Origin: Pontibacter pamirensis
GTDB lineage: Bacteria; Bacteroidota; Bacteroidia; Cytophagales; Hymenobacteraceae
NCBI RefSeq assembly: GCF_010015475.1
Contig: NZ_SSNI01000002.1
Coordinates: forward strand, 248,001-312,000
Reading direction: 5' to 3'
Length of the DNA: 64,000 nt
In this document: positions 1-8,558 of the stretch, piece after piece
Numbering within the stretch: the first letter of the stretch is position 1
How the letters are laid out: the number at the start of each line of letters is the position of its first letter
The notes under the pieces: generated by a model
What the model was told of the DNA's origin: nothing
Databases searched by the model: none
Seen by the model: only the letters and a program-made list of their open reading frames with translations
Translations under genes and position numbers: made by a program

Positions 1-1
1 G

Positions 2-370
2 CTGCATGCAGCCGTGAAGGCCGTTATCGAGCAAAAGCTTATAAAGTCGGCTCACGACGTGGCAGACGGTGGTTTATACATCGCGTTACTGGAGTCTGCC
101 ATGCCGAAAGAACTAGGCTTTGATATCGATACAGATAAAAATTTCAGAAAAGACGCCTTTTTATTCGGCGAGAGCCAGGGCCGCGTAGTGGCCTCTGTTG
201 CACCAGGGCAGCAGGCGGAATTTGAGAAAGCGCTACAAAATAAAGGAGTGAATTTCACTAAATTAGGTAAGGTAACAGCGCATGACTGCCATATAGACGG
301 TGACCTGTTCGGCGGCATTACAGTGGCCAAAAAGCACTATGACACAGCGCTGGAGCAGATTTTAGACTAA
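2..370 (+). CDS. purL: Phosphoribosylformylglycinamidine synthase subunit PurL, C-terminal part (5' truncated)
   Basis: The open frame runs in from the left edge and stops with TAA at 368-370. The visible residues contain the PurL/PurM-superfamily C-terminal hallmark HDVADGGL, followed by an acidic stretch and a segment ending near DLFGGITV. PurL converts formylglycinamide ribonucleotide to formylglycinamidine ribonucleotide with ATP and glutamine in purine synthesis; the motif belongs to the ATP-binding aminoimidazole-ribonucleotide synthase-like fold. Only about 120 C-terminal residues are present, so small and large PurL types cannot be told apart with certainty. The lack of a fused glutaminase domain after the motif favours the small, separate-subunit type. 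prs lies downstream, which fits purine and PRPP metabolism. Confidence 0.9.
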   Translation: MHAAVKAVIEQKLIKSAHDVADGGLYIALLESAMPKELGFDIDTDKNFRKDAFLFGESQGRVVASVAPGQQAEFEKALQNKGVNFTKLGKVTAHDCHIDGDLFGGITVAKKHYDTALEQILD

Positions 371-399
371 AGTTTTCTAAAAATTTTTTGCAGCAATAG

Positions 400-430
400 T
401 TTGCAGTTTAAAATCGTCTCTCTATCTTTG
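400..430 (+). promoter_or_regulatory. Bacteroidota-type promoter for tRNA-Gln
   Basis: A TTTG at 400-403 and TATCTTTG at 423-430 are separated by 19 bases, matching the -33 TTTG / -7 TAnnTTTG pattern used by the primary sigma factor of Bacteroidota. The tRNA begins about 50 bases downstream. Confidence 0.6.
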
Positions 431-479
431 CATCACCAAACAACAAAGGGACGAAAGTTCTGAAGTTAAGTAGGGAGAT

Positions 480-552
480 TGTCCGATGGTGTAACTGGCA
501 ACACGTCTGATTTTGGTTCAGAAGAGTCCAGGTTCGAGCCCTGGTCGGACAA
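480..552 (+). tRNA. tRNA-Gln (anticodon TTG)
   Basis: A cloverleaf can be drawn by hand. Acceptor strands TGTCCGA (480-486) and TCGGACA (545-551) pair perfectly, with A as discriminator. The D-stem is GTGT/ACAC. The anticodon stem TCTGA/TCAGA encloses the loop TTTTGGT, giving anticodon TTG. The T-arm contains GGTTCGAGCC. CCA is not encoded. The gene stands alone between purL and prs and has its own promoter and terminator. Confidence 0.97.
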
Positions 553-558
553 CAATCA

Positions 559-594
559 AAAGAACAACACTCGCATTGGGTGTTGTTCTTTTTT
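559..594 (+). terminator. Rho-independent terminator of tRNA-Gln
   Basis: An inverted repeat AAGAACAACAC / GTGTTGTTCTT with a short loop is followed by a run of six T, immediately after the tRNA. Confidence 0.85.
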
Positions 595-660
595 GCTTAT
601 GGAGCAGCCGTAAGTAATTTAAAATCAGCACCAGGTGATGGGAGCCATCTGAAATTTTGG

Positions 661-668
661 TAGCTTTG
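661..668 (+). promoter_or_regulatory. Putative -7 element upstream of prs
   Basis: TAGCTTTG matches TAnnTTTG and lies 45 bases before the prs start codon. No clear TTTG is present at the expected -33 position, so only the -7 half is supported. Confidence 0.45.
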
Positions 669-713
669 CAGGCATAATAAACGAAACCTAATAGATAGTA
701 TTCAGTCCCCGTT

Positions 714-1643
714 ATGCCACAGGTTAAAATTTTTTCCGGATCTGCATCTCAATATTTAGCTGAGAAAGTAGCTGCCGCATATGGCACCAAGCTAGGTGAT
801 GTAACTATTTCCCGTTTCAGCGATGGCGAAATAGGCGTTCACTATAACGAGTCAGTCCGTGGAGCAGAGGTGTTTATTGTACAGTCTACGTTTCCGCCGA
901 CTGATAACCTAATGGAACTCATGCTGCTGGTGGATGCTGCCAAGCGCGCCTCGGCACATAAGGTGATTGTGGTGATGCCGTACTATGGCTATGCACGCCA
1001 GGACAGGAAGGACAAGCCGCGTGTATCTATAGGCTCTAAAGTAGTGGCAAACGCCATACAGTCATGCGGAGCTGACCGCCTGATGACCTGCGACCTGCAT
1101 GCAGGCCAGATACAGGGCTTCTTTGATATCCCGGTAGATCACCTGGATGGCTCGGCCATCTTCGTACCCTACCTGCGCAGCCTGAACCTGGGTGCCGACC
1201 TTATCTTCGCTTCTCCTGACGTGGGAGGTGTGGTAAGAACCCGCTCCTTCGCTAAAAACTTTGGCGCTGAGATGGTAGTCTGCGATAAGTACCGGAAGCG
1301 TGCTAACGAAATTGCTTCGATGCAGGTAATCGGTGACGTGGAAGGTATGGATGTAGTACTGGTGGATGATATGGTGGATACAGCAGGTACCATCACAAAA
1401 GCAGCCGGACTGTTAATAGAAAAAGGTGCAAAATCAGTACGCGCTATTGCCACACACCCGATACTCTCGGGTCCGGCTTATGAGCGTATAGAGAACTCTG
1501 TGCTGGAAGAACTTGTTGTATCGGACACGATTCCGCTAAAGCAGGAGTCTTCCAAGATCAAGGTGCTGTCTTTTTCAGACCTGTTCGCCCGGGCAATCAA
1601 CAACGTGGTCACCCACGAGTCGATAAGCTCGCTGTTTATTTAA
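714..1643 (+). CDS. prs: Ribose-phosphate pyrophosphokinase
   Basis: This 309-residue protein makes 5-phosphoribosyl-1-pyrophosphate from ribose 5-phosphate and ATP, feeding purine, pyrimidine, histidine and NAD synthesis in the cytoplasm. Family marks are YYGYARQDRK at 90-99, DLHAGQIQGFF at 127-137 (metal and ribose phosphate site), SPDVGG at 167-172, and the PRPP-binding loop VLVDDMVDTAGTI at 215-227. The length is the usual one for class I enzymes (about 310-320). The start ATG at 714 gives the standard N-terminus with FSGSAS at 7-12. The order prs, rplY/ctc, pth downstream is a widely conserved bacterial neighbourhood. Confidence 0.98.
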   Translation: MPQVKIFSGSASQYLAEKVAAAYGTKLGDVTISRFSDGEIGVHYNESVRGAEVFIVQSTFPPTDNLMELMLLVDAAKRASAHKVIVVMPYYGYARQDRKDKPRVSIGSKVVANAIQSCGADRLMTCDLHAGQIQGFFDIPVDHLDGSAIFVPYLRSLNLGADLIFASPDVGGVVRTRSFAKNFGAEMVVCDKYRKRANEIASMQVIGDVEGMDVVLVDDMVDTAGTITKAAGLLIEKGAKSVRAIATHPILSGPAYERIENSVLEELVVSDTIPLKQESSKIKVLSFSDLFARAINNVVTHESISSLFI

Positions 1644-1790
1644 TTGTTGCTTGCTGGTTGTCGATTGTTTTTCAGACTTCATCCAGCGAACAACATCACT
1701 GTTAAATGGCTGTATGGTTAAATTGTTTGATGGTTAATTTTAAAATTATCAGAACCAACAATTCAACCATCAACAATTTAACAATTAACC
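1641..1790. repeat. AT-rich intergenic repeat, copy 1
   Basis: This spacer contains a left module with TTGTTGCTTG and GTTAAATGGCTGT (1701-1713) and a right module ending in ATTTAACAATTAA (1776-1788). Parts of the two modules are near reverse complements: TTAAATTGTTTGATGGTT on the left against AACCATCAACAATTTAA on the right. The same modules occur at 9121-9237, and shorter relatives lie near 2490-2560, 63291 and 63541. It has no coding potential. Confidence 0.6.
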
Positions 1791-1797
1791 AAGGCTA

Positions 1798-1805
1798 TAC
1801 TTTTG
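1798..1805 (+). promoter_or_regulatory. Putative -7 element upstream of rplY
   Basis: TACTTTTG fits TAnnTTTG and lies 30 bases before the rplY start codon. The -33 region is occupied by the AT-rich repeat and shows no clear TTTG. Confidence 0.45.
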
Positions 1806-1835
1806 TAGCGATATATATTTTAATTAATTCATTTT

Positions 1836-2423
1836 ATGAAAACTTTAGAGATTATAGGGTTTAAAAGAGCAAATCTCGGTAAGCAGCAGGCAAAAGACCT
1901 GCGCAATCAGTCTTTTGTACCAGGTGTGTTGTATGGCAACGGAGAGCAAGTGCACTTCTATGCGCCAGCTATCCTGTTCAGAGACTTAATCTATTCGCCA
2001 GAAGTATACGAAGTAGATCTTAACATTGAAGGCACACACTACCGTTCTGTACTGCAGGATGCACAGTTTCACCCAGTGAACGAGATGCTGTTGCACGTAG
2101 ACTTTCTTCAGCTGCAGGACGACAAGCCAGTGAAAATTGAAATTCCTGTGAAGTTTGTTGGAACTTCTCCTGGTGTGATTGCTGGTGGTAAACTGGTAAC
2201 AAACCTGCGTAAGATGAAAGTGAAAGCGCTTCCTGCTAACCTGCCGGATTACGTAGAGGTTAACATCTCTGACCTGGAACTTGGTAAGTCAATTAAGGTA
2301 GCAAGGGTGAAACCTGATAACTACGAGATCCTGAACAACCCAAGTGCCCCAATCGCGACTGTAACTGTTCCACGTGCCCTGAAGAGCGCGCAAATGGAAG
2401 AAGCCCGCGGAGGCAAGAAGTAA
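1836..2423 (+). CDS. rplY: 50S ribosomal protein L25 / general stress protein Ctc
   Basis: This is a 195-residue protein of the long L25 (TL5/Ctc) type. Residues about 5-90 form the 5S rRNA-binding L25 domain, recognisable by GxLYG (VPGVLYG) and HVDFLQ; residues about 95-185 form the extra C-terminal beta domain of Ctc proteins (VPVKFVGTSPGV-like region, then LPANLPDYVEV and DLELGKSI). It ends in a basic tail, EEARGGKK. It binds 5S rRNA in the large ribosomal subunit. Its place between prs and pth is the conserved bacterial order and supports the call. Confidence 0.96.
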   Translation: MKTLEIIGFKRANLGKQQAKDLRNQSFVPGVLYGNGEQVHFYAPAILFRDLIYSPEVYEVDLNIEGTHYRSVLQDAQFHPVNEMLLHVDFLQLQDDKPVKIEIPVKFVGTSPGVIAGGKLVTNLRKMKVKALPANLPDYVEVNISDLELGKSIKVARVKPDNYEILNNPSAPIATVTVPRALKSAQMEEARGGKK

Positions 2424-2444
2424 TAAGCTCATACAGCTTTATAG

Positions 2445-2490
2445 CACAAGATCCTGTCCTGCCTTTAAGCGGGGCAGGATTTTGTGTTTT
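2445..2490 (+). terminator. Probable terminator of rplY
   Basis: TCCTGCC (2457-2463) pairs with GGCAGGA (2473-2479), and the stem extends outward through CACAAGAT/ATTTTGTG with one G-T pair. It is followed by a T-rich stretch, 20-60 bases after the rplY stop. Confidence 0.65.
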
Positions 2491-2598
2491 GGCTGGATGG
2501 TTAACCTCTTAAATGGCTAAATTGCTGCTTTGTTAGATGGTGCTGTTACCATGACGCAAACAAATCATTTGCAATTCATTCCTTAAACTACTTATCAA

Positions 2599-3237
2599 TT
2601 GAGCCATTCAACAATTGAAAGCATAAAACAGTGGCTGGGCCTTGCTCCCGCTACTCCTGATGAAGATACAAGTATGAAATACCTGATAGTGGGCCTGGGC
2701 AACATAGGCCCCGAATATGCTGACACGCGTCACAACATCGGCTTTATGGTGCTCGACTACCTGGCGAAGAAGTATGAAGGCAACTTTGACGTAAGCCGCC
2801 ACGCCTTTGTGACAGAGATAAAAACGAAAGGCCGCACTTTTGTGCTGGTAAAGCCTACCACTTATATGAACCTGAGCGGCAAAGCTGTTGGCCATTACCT
2901 TAACAGCCTCAAACTGTCGCCGGAGCAGATGCTGGTAATCACGGACGACCTTGCCCTGCCTTTCAGCAAAATACGTATCCGGGCCAAAGGCAGCGCCGGC
3001 GGCCACAACGGTCTCAAGCACATAGAGCAGACACTTGGAAACAACAACTACCCCCGCCTCCGCTTTGGTGTCGGCGATGCTTTTTCTAAAGGAAAACAGG
3101 TTGATTATGTGTTGAGCACCTTCAGCGAAGATGAACAAATTGAACTTCAGACGCTGATAGAAAAAGCGGCGGAAGCTACTGTTGCTTTTGGCACGATTGG
3201 TCTGGAGCGCACAATGAACCAGTTCAATACAAAGTAA
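2599..3237 (+). CDS. pth: Peptidyl-tRNA hydrolase
   Basis: The enzyme frees tRNA from peptidyl-tRNAs that drop off ribosomes. The catalytic core starts at the ATG at 2674 (MKYLIVGLGN) and is 187 residues, the normal size. Counted from that ATG, the catalytic histidine is H20 in DTRHNIGF, with LVKPTTYMN and DDLALPF further on. The frame also stays open 25 codons upstream to a TTG at 2599, giving a short N-terminal extension (SIKQWLGLAPATPDEDTS) that looks protein-like. Neither start has a good Shine-Dalgarno sequence, so the start is uncertain and 2674 is a serious alternative. It completes the prs-rplY-pth block. Confidence 0.93.
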   Translation: MSHSTIESIKQWLGLAPATPDEDTSMKYLIVGLGNIGPEYADTRHNIGFMVLDYLAKKYEGNFDVSRHAFVTEIKTKGRTFVLVKPTTYMNLSGKAVGHYLNSLKLSPEQMLVITDDLALPFSKIRIRAKGSAGGHNGLKHIEQTLGNNNYPRLRFGVGDAFSKGKQVDYVLSTFSEDEQIELQTLIEKAAEATVAFGTIGLERTMNQFNTK

Positions 3238-3264
3238 AAAAGCTGCGTCATCTGTGATTTGTAG

Positions 3265-3284
3265 AGACGCAAATTTTTGCGTCT
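3265..3284. repeat. Palindrome between pth and the MFS gene
   Basis: AGACGCAAA and TTTGCGTCT form a perfect 9-base-pair palindrome with a 2-base loop, 27 bases after the pth stop and 12 bases before the next start codon. It may act as a terminator or a protein-binding site. Similar AGACGC/GCGTCT palindromes are recalled as common in intergenic DNA of several bacteria. Confidence 0.5.
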
Positions 3285-3296
3285 TTTACGTTTACA

Positions 3297-4562
3297 ATGA
3301 AACGGGTCCTCCTCCTCTATCGCAACGCCTTCGGCGGGCTCTCGAAGCCTGCCTGGATGATGTCTGTGGTGATGCTGATAAACCGCAGTGGCTCTATGGT
3401 AACGCCTTTCCTGAGCCTTTACGTGACCGACATGCTGGGGTATAACCTGCGCGAAGCGGGTATCATTCTCAGCATCTATGGCATGGGCTCGGTATGCGGG
3501 TCTTTTTTAGGAGGCTGGCTTACAGATAAGATCGGGCATTTTAAGGTGCAGTTTGTGAGCCTCACATTGGGTGGCAGCCTGTACTTTCTGCTGCTCAACC
3601 TGCGGCAATTCGAGTACCTCGCGGCCGGTGTCTTTATCCTGAGCCTGGTAAATGACTGCCTGCGCCCCGCTAATTCGGCCTCTATTGCGCATTATGCCAA
3701 GCCGGAAAACATGACGCGCGCATTTTCGCTGAACCGCATGGCCATTAACCTCGGTTTTTCTGTGGGTCCGGCTATTGGCGGTATGCTGGCGGCGTTGTCC
3801 TACCAATGGCTCTTTATTGCCGATGGGGCCACTTGTATAGCAGCAGGTATTTTCTTCTTTTTATACTTCCGCAACCAGCAGGGGCACCGGCCGGCACCAC
3901 AGCAGCAGGTTACATTAGCTGTAAAGGTAGCAACTGCCCGCTCGCCATACCGTGATGGCTACTTTCTGCTGTTCGTGCTGTTTTGCTGCAGCTTTGCCGT
4001 GATGTTCTTCCAGCTCTTCACCACGATGCCTTTGTATTGGCGGGGAGAATATGCACTGCCTGAAAGCCAGATTGGCCTGCTGATGGCACTCAATGGTGTA
4101 ATTGTTTTTCTACTGGAGATGATGCTGGTGTACCTGATTGGCGAACGCATCAAGAAGCAGGTACTGATTTTAGTTGGTCTTCTTATTCTGGGCGTTGCCT
4201 TTATTGTCCTGAACATGATGCAGCACCTGAGTGTGCTCTACCTCTCTATGCTGCTGCTAAGCATCTCTGAAATCTTTGCGATGCCCTATATGGCCACCAT
4301 CACAGTGGAGCGCTCTAACATTGCTAACCGTGGGGCTTATATGGGACTTTATACCATCTCTTATGCTGCGGCGCACGTTATAGCGCCACTTTTAGGCACC
4401 ACCATTATTTCCACCTACAGCTTTGCCACACTCTGGTGGGTAATAGGTGTCATGGCTGTTATCACAGCAATCGGACTTTACTGGGTAGTGCAGAAAATAG
4501 AGAATGAGCGGAAAGAGTCACAGCTCACTGTAGCTGCAGGCGGAAGTATGGTAGCAAAGTGA
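3297..4562 (+). CDS. MFS transporter
   Basis: A 421-residue polytopic membrane protein with about 12 hydrophobic segments in two halves, separated by a polar central loop (around HRPAPQQQ). The loop after the second helix carries the MFS motif A variant GGWLTDKIGHFK at about 73-84. The substrate cannot be read from sequence. Drug/proton antiporter-like or sugar-type MFS families are possible. The N-terminus MKRVLLLYRNAFGGLS precedes the first helix. The gene appears to stand alone: a palindrome separates it from pth and an AT-rich gap follows it. Confidence 0.87.
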   Translation: MKRVLLLYRNAFGGLSKPAWMMSVVMLINRSGSMVTPFLSLYVTDMLGYNLREAGIILSIYGMGSVCGSFLGGWLTDKIGHFKVQFVSLTLGGSLYFLLLNLRQFEYLAAGVFILSLVNDCLRPANSASIAHYAKPENMTRAFSLNRMAINLGFSVGPAIGGMLAALSYQWLFIADGATCIAAGIFFFLYFRNQQGHRPAPQQQVTLAVKVATARSPYRDGYFLLFVLFCCSFAVMFFQLFTTMPLYWRGEYALPESQIGLLMALNGVIVFLLEMMLVYLIGERIKKQVLILVGLLILGVAFIVLNMMQHLSVLYLSMLLLSISEIFAMPYMATITVERSNIANRGAYMGLYTISYAAAHVIAPLLGTTIISTYSFATLWWVIGVMAVITAIGLYWVVQKIENERKESQLTVAAGGSMVAK

Positions 4563-4869
4563 AAAGCTGTTTCTCAACTTAGTATTCATTGTATACCTTT
4601 TCTTTAAAATTCTGAAAATAAAGTCTATGTTCAGTTTGTTCAGAGACAGCATATCATCTGTTTCTATACTTTGAAAATCTTTAGCTAGTATAAGAACTAA
4701 AAAAGAGTTTATAGCTATCTTCAGAATATAATTTAACTTTTCTAATAATTATTAAGAAATATTAGCTATACTTATTTTAGACTCTCGTAGAGTAACTATA
4801 GGTTTATTTCTTAGCGCAGCTTACCGATTATTAGAATGGTGGCTAATCAGTAATAATAAATTTAACGAC
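4563..4869. other. AT-rich spacer without a recognisable gene
   Basis: A 307-base AT-rich stretch with several stop codons in every frame. No convincing hairpin terminator or promoter pair was seen; it presumably holds the promoter of the lipoprotein gene that follows. Confidence 0.5.
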
Positions 4870-5271
4870 ATGAAAAGATTTCGGAATAAAGTCATCCTGG
4901 CCTTTTGTTCTGCAGCCATCTTTTTTATAGCATGCCAGAAAGACGAACAACCTCCTCAGGCTGATGTAGATATAAGGGATCTATATGTAGGCCAATATAT
5001 TTGTGAAGTAAAGAAAACTAATTATCAGGCGAAGGTTCTTCTTGGTTCTTATACAGATACAATAGAAGTAGTAAAACTTGGTGAAGATAAGCTGGCCATA
5101 AATAACCTGCAAAATGTTCAAATGCCAGAAGTTAAATATCATAATGGCAACGAAGCTCGCCCTGTTTATGTTGCTCTCGCAACTGTTGTAGTATTTGAAA
5201 AAGACATATTAAACATAACGTATGGTCTTGATTCTGCAGTTTATGAGCTTATGGGGGTAAAAAAGCTATAG
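4870..5271 (+). CDS. Hypothetical lipoprotein
   Basis: A 133-residue protein with an N-terminal basic stretch (KRFRNK), a hydrophobic core and a lipobox ending FFIAC, so the mature lipoprotein would begin at C21. The rest is a small, mostly beta-looking domain (GQYICEVKKTNY, LGSYTDTIEVVKLGED) with the rhythm of a compact beta-sandwich or lipocalin-like fold. The family is not recognised. It is probably anchored to a membrane facing the periplasm. It stands alone in AT-rich DNA, with lower GC than its neighbours. Confidence 0.7.
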   Translation: MKRFRNKVILAFCSAAIFFIACQKDEQPPQADVDIRDLYVGQYICEVKKTNYQAKVLLGSYTDTIEVVKLGEDKLAINNLQNVQMPEVKYHNGNEARPVYVALATVVVFEKDILNITYGLDSAVYELMGVKKL

Positions 5272-5383
5272 ATAGGTTGTCCTGATTCAGATGGTTAGCT
5301 TTTTATCAATAGTTTTAAGGACTAGAAAGTCTTTTCGTGAACTATGAGACTTCCGCCTGCCCATTCACTTCTGCCTGTTTTAC

Positions 5384-5491
5384 TTAATTACGCTTTTGAG
5401 CAAAAAGCCAGTCCAGTAAACCTAGCGAATCCTTTACATAGGGACAGGCGTTATGCCCTACATTAGGAAGTTCGGTATAACGAGGATGACT
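5384..5491 (-). pseudogene. C-terminal remnant of an alpha/beta hydrolase
   Basis: Read on the minus strand, about 35 codons end in TAA (5384-5386) and translate to RYTELPNVGHNAC...LGLLDWLFAQKRN. The pattern of Tyr-Thr-Glu, Val-Gly-His-Asn and a terminal WLFAQK resembles the end of secreted dienelactone-hydrolase/phospholipase-like alpha/beta hydrolases, where the GHN histidine is catalytic. Upstream in this frame a TGA occurs at about 5492 and the metG terminator begins. The rest of the gene is therefore missing. Confidence 0.5.
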
Positions 5492-5496
5492 GTATC

Positions 5497-5534
5497 AAAA
5501 GAAACGTCCAGAACTTTAGAAATCCTGGACGTTT
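5497..5534 (-). terminator. Terminator of metG
   Basis: AAACGTCCAG (5502-5511) and CTGGACGTTT (5525-5534) form a perfect 10-base-pair stem. On the minus strand it is followed by TTCTTTTG, shortly after the metG stop. Confidence 0.8.
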
Positions 5535-5560
5535 CAGAAGATCTTTCTCTACCGAAGCGT

Positions 5561-7600
5561 TTAGCTAACCCCACCCCCGTTCACAATCTGCTTGCTTGGC
5601 TGCACAAAGGCTAAAGAACCGTCAGCGTTCTCAGCCATCAGCATCATGCCCTGGCTGATGATGCCTTTGATGTCTCGCGGAGCCAGATTCACCAGTATAC
5701 TTACCTGCTGCCCAATGATGTCCTCCGGGTTATAGTACTCCGCAATGCCGCTTACTACAGTGCGTTGGTCTATACCCGTGTCTATCTTCAGCTTCAGAAG
5801 CTTCTTGGTTTTGGCTACTTTCTCTGCTTCCAGTATGGTACCGATGCGGATATCCATCTTTGTGAAATCTTCAAAAGTAATGTCCTCTTTAGCTGGTTCG
5901 GCCACAGCGTTGGCTATCTCGTTCGCCTTTTTCGTGTCGAGCAGTTTCTGCACCTGCGCATCCACAGCAGCGTCTTCTACTTTCTCGAACAACAGTTCAG
6001 GCGTGCCGATTGTATGGCCAACCTGCAGCAAATCTGCGGCACCGGCTTCCGCCCACTTGCCAACCGGCTTGTTCAGCATGTTGCTCAGTTTAGCAGATGA
6101 AGTTGGCAGAAAAGGCTCCATCAGAATATTGAGGCTGGCAGAGATTTGCAGCGCAATATTCAGGATGGTTTTTACACGCTCAGCATCTGTTTTAATCAGT
6201 TTCCACGGTTCTGTATCCGCCAAGTATTTATTACCAAGGCGGGCCAGGTTCATAAGTTCGCTCAGCGCCTCCCGGAATCGGTAGCGCTCTATCAAATCCG
6301 CTATAATTCCAGGGTACTTTGCCAGTTGCTCCAGCGTCTCCCTGTCAATATCCTGCAGTTCGCCACGGGCGGGCACAGCACCTTCGTAGTACTTCTGCGT
6401 GAGCACCACCGCACGGTTGATGAAGTTACCCAGGATGGCCAGTAGCTCGTTGTTATTACGGGCCTGGAAGTCTTTCCATGTGAAATCGTTGTCTTTTGTC
6501 TCCGGCGCATTGGCGGCCAGCACATAGCGCAGCACATCTCCTTTGCCCTGGAAGTCCTGCAGGTACTCGTGCAGCCACACGGCCCAGTTGCGGGATGTGG
6601 AGATTTTATCACCTTCTAAGTTTAGGAACTCATTGGCAGGCACATTATCCGGCAGCACATAGTCTCCATGCGCTTTCAACATGCTCGGGAAAATGATGCA
6701 GTGGAACACGATGTTGTCCTTGCCGATAAAGTGCACCAGCTTCGACTCCTCGTCCTTCCAATACTTCTCCCACTCATCTGTCAGGGCTTTGGTGGCAGAG
6801 ATATAGCCGATGGGGGCATCGAACCATACGTACAGCACTTTGCCTTCGGCGCCTTCTATTGGCACTGGCACGCCCCAATCGAGGTCGCGGGTTACGGCAC
6901 GCGGCTGCAGCCCCTGGTCAATCCAGCTTTTGCACTGCCCATACACGTTTGGCTTCCAGTCCTGCTTGTGGCCTTCCACAATCCACTCGCGCAGCCATGC
7001 CTCATACTCGTTCAGGGGCAGGTACCAGTGTTTTGTTTCGCGCATTACAGGCTTTAAGCCGCTCAGCGTGCTTTTTGGGTTAATCAAATCTGTTGCATTC
7101 AGGGAAGTGCCGCAGCTCTCACACTGGTCGCCGTAAGCGTTCTCGTTGCCGCACTTGGGGCAGGTGCCCACGATGTAACGGTCAGCAAGGAACTGCTGCG
7201 CCCCCTCGTCGAAATACTGTTGCGTGGTCTGCTCTATAAACTTACCCTCCTGGTACAGTTTCTTAAAGAAGTCAGCAGCAGTTTCTGCGTGCACCTCCGA
7301 AGAGGTGCGGTGGTATATATCAAAAGAGACGTTAAAATCCTCAAAGGACTTTTTGATTAGCTCATGGTACTTATCTACAGCCTGCTGCGGTGTAATACCT
7401 TCTTTTTTGGCGCGGATGGTAATCGGCACGCCATGCTCATCAGAGCCGCATACAAATTTCACGTCCCGTTCCTGGGAACGCAGGTAGCGCACATATATAT
7501 CAGCAGGCAAATATACGCCTGCCAGGTGGCCAATATGCACGGGGCCATTGGCATACGGCAATGCAGCCGTTACAGTATATCGTTTTGGAGTAGTTGTCAT
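5561..7600 (-). CDS. metG: Methionyl-tRNA synthetase
   Basis: A class I aminoacyl-tRNA synthetase of 679 residues, charging tRNA-Met. Visible marks are the HIGH signature at 22-25 in [11 protein letters not shown], the zinc knuckle C147/C150/C160/C163 in the connective region, and the KMSKS loop in the variant form KISTS at 332-336. The C-terminal part (about 570-679) is the EMAP/Trbp111-type tRNA-binding domain ([15 protein letters not shown], then GIISQGMML). The length matches E. coli MetG (677), including this dimerising domain. It is a monocistronic gene with its own terminator. Confidence 0.98.
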   Translation of the reverse strand: MTTTPKRYTVTAALPYANGPVHIGHLAGVYLPADIYVRYLRSQERDVKFVCGSDEHGVPITIRAKKEGITPQQAVDKYHELIKKSFEDFNVSFDIYHRTSSEVHAETAADFFKKLYQEGKFIEQTTQQYFDEGAQQFLADRYIVGTCPKCGNENAYGDQCESCGTSLNATDLINPKSTLSGLKPVMRETKHWYLPLNEYEAWLREWIVEGHKQDWKPNVYGQCKSWIDQGLQPRAVTRDLDWGVPVPIEGAEGKVLYVWFDAPIGYISATKALTDEWEKYWKDEESKLVHFIGKDNIVFHCIIFPSMLKAHGDYVLPDNVPANEFLNLEGDKISTSRNWAVWLHEYLQDFQGKGDVLRYVLAANAPETKDNDFTWKDFQARNNNELLAILGNFINRAVVLTQKYYEGAVPARGELQDIDRETLEQLAKYPGIIADLIERYRFREALSELMNLARLGNKYLADTEPWKLIKTDAERVKTILNIALQISASLNILMEPFLPTSSAKLSNMLNKPVGKWAEAGAADLLQVGHTIGTPELLFEKVEDAAVDAQVQKLLDTKKANEIANAVAEPAKEDITFEDFTKMDIRIGTILEAEKVAKTKKLLKLKIDTGIDQRTVVSGIAEYYNPEDIIGQQVSILVNLAPRDIKGIISQGMMLMAENADGSLAFVQPSKQIVNGGGVS

Positions 7601-7738
7601 GTCTTATCTAAAATACAAATATACAAATAGAGAACGTATTGCACCGCAAACAAGGTGCAAATGCCAAAATCTGAGACAATGCCTGACCTCTAGGGCGTTT
7701 TTCCGTAAGAAAAGGCATCACCTAAAGTATTTTCAAAT

Positions 7739-7957
7739 ATGAGACATAACGATAGTCAGAAAACGAGAAGAGACGACGGAGAAAACCTGGGAAAGAAGGA
7801 CCATGAGAACGAGTTGTCTAAAAACCCTGCACCCAAAAAAGTAGACCGTGAATCTGAAAACACTCCACCGGAGAATGAAGTTTACGTGAACCTGGAGCCG
7901 GATGAGTTGCATCTGGGCGAAGATGAAGAGGCAGACGATGCAAACGAGAAGAGTTAA
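7739..7957 (+). CDS. Small charged hydrophilic protein
   Basis: A 72-residue protein very rich in Asp, Glu, Lys and Asn, with no cysteine and almost no hydrophobic residues until the tail (VYVNLEPDELHLGEDEEADD). It is predicted to be disordered, like hydrophilins. The family is not recognised. Support for a real gene: ATG start, bias towards codons used by its neighbours, and a perfect 25-base-pair terminator hairpin 13 bases after the stop. Two other proteins of the same character lie at 16484-16747 and 55017-55193. Confidence 0.6.
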   Translation: MRHNDSQKTRRDDGENLGKKDHENELSKNPAPKKVDRESENTPPENEVYVNLEPDELHLGEDEEADDANEKS

Positions 7958-7970
7958 ATCCGCTAACTGC

Positions 7971-8025
7971 TGCAAAGCACAGAGGCCTCCGCTTTTAGAT
8001 AAAGCGGAGGCCTCTGTGCTTTGCA
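7971..8025. terminator. Bidirectional terminator palindrome
   Basis: Two perfectly complementary 25-base arms (7971-7995 and 8001-8025) flank a 5-base loop. The palindrome lies between the small charged gene on the plus strand and the lipoprotein gene on the minus strand, whose ends face each other. Confidence 0.8.
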
Positions 8026-8030
8026 CATAC

Positions 8031-8381
8031 TTACTGGATCACCTGTATTGGCCTTATAACAGGCCTGATGGGCCAATAAATATTATGCCTTGTTGAATCA
8101 ATGGGGGCAAATGGCAGTTGGCGAGGGCGCAGGGCATTGGGTGTCATGGCCGGGCCATTTCTGTCAAACTGTTCGATGTTTCTTTTTCGGTTAATTTCAC
8201 TGGCCATTCCTCCCATCTGTCTTCCCAGCGTACCTACAGGAGTAGGCCGCAGCGTCACCCGCTTTCTTAAATCAACATCGGGCGGCAAGCTTTCCTGCCC
8301 CTCCGAAAGCGACGTACAGCTGGCCGCACCAATAAATATTATTCCGATTATATAAATCTTATATCTCTCCATTTCCCTCAT
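8031..8381 (-). CDS. Hypothetical lipoprotein
   Basis: From the ATG at 8381 the protein has 116 residues. A hydrophobic signal segment (YIIGIIFIGAASC) ends in a lipobox, followed by a polar linker and a proline- and arginine-rich C-terminal half (RPRQLPFAP, WPIRPVIRP). The frame also has a GTG at 8396 and an ATG at 8372; the ATG at 8372 gives the most compact signal peptide, so the exact start is unsure. No family is recognised. Confidence 0.6.
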   Translation of the reverse strand: MREMERYKIYIIGIIFIGAASCTSLSEGQESLPPDVDLRKRVTLRPTPVGTLGRQMGGMASEINRKRNIEQFDRNGPAMTPNALRPRQLPFAPIDSTRHNIYWPIRPVIRPIQVIQ

Positions 8382-8558
8382 ACACTTATTATACACGCTC
8401 CTCTCATTCCAGAGCCTTTATACTTGTATACGGATGAAAACTGGAGCATGGAGATTTAATGGGGGTATTTGCAGTAAAGAGGTTATTAAAAGGAGAGAAA
8501 ATCCTCTCTTTTACTGTAACTGATGTTTCCCCAGATATAGATGTTTCCCCAAAAGTCG

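Noticed and set aside
3265..3284. Considered as a CRISPR repeat or operator
   Set aside because: Only a single copy of this palindrome is present in the window, so no array; an operator role cannot be shown.
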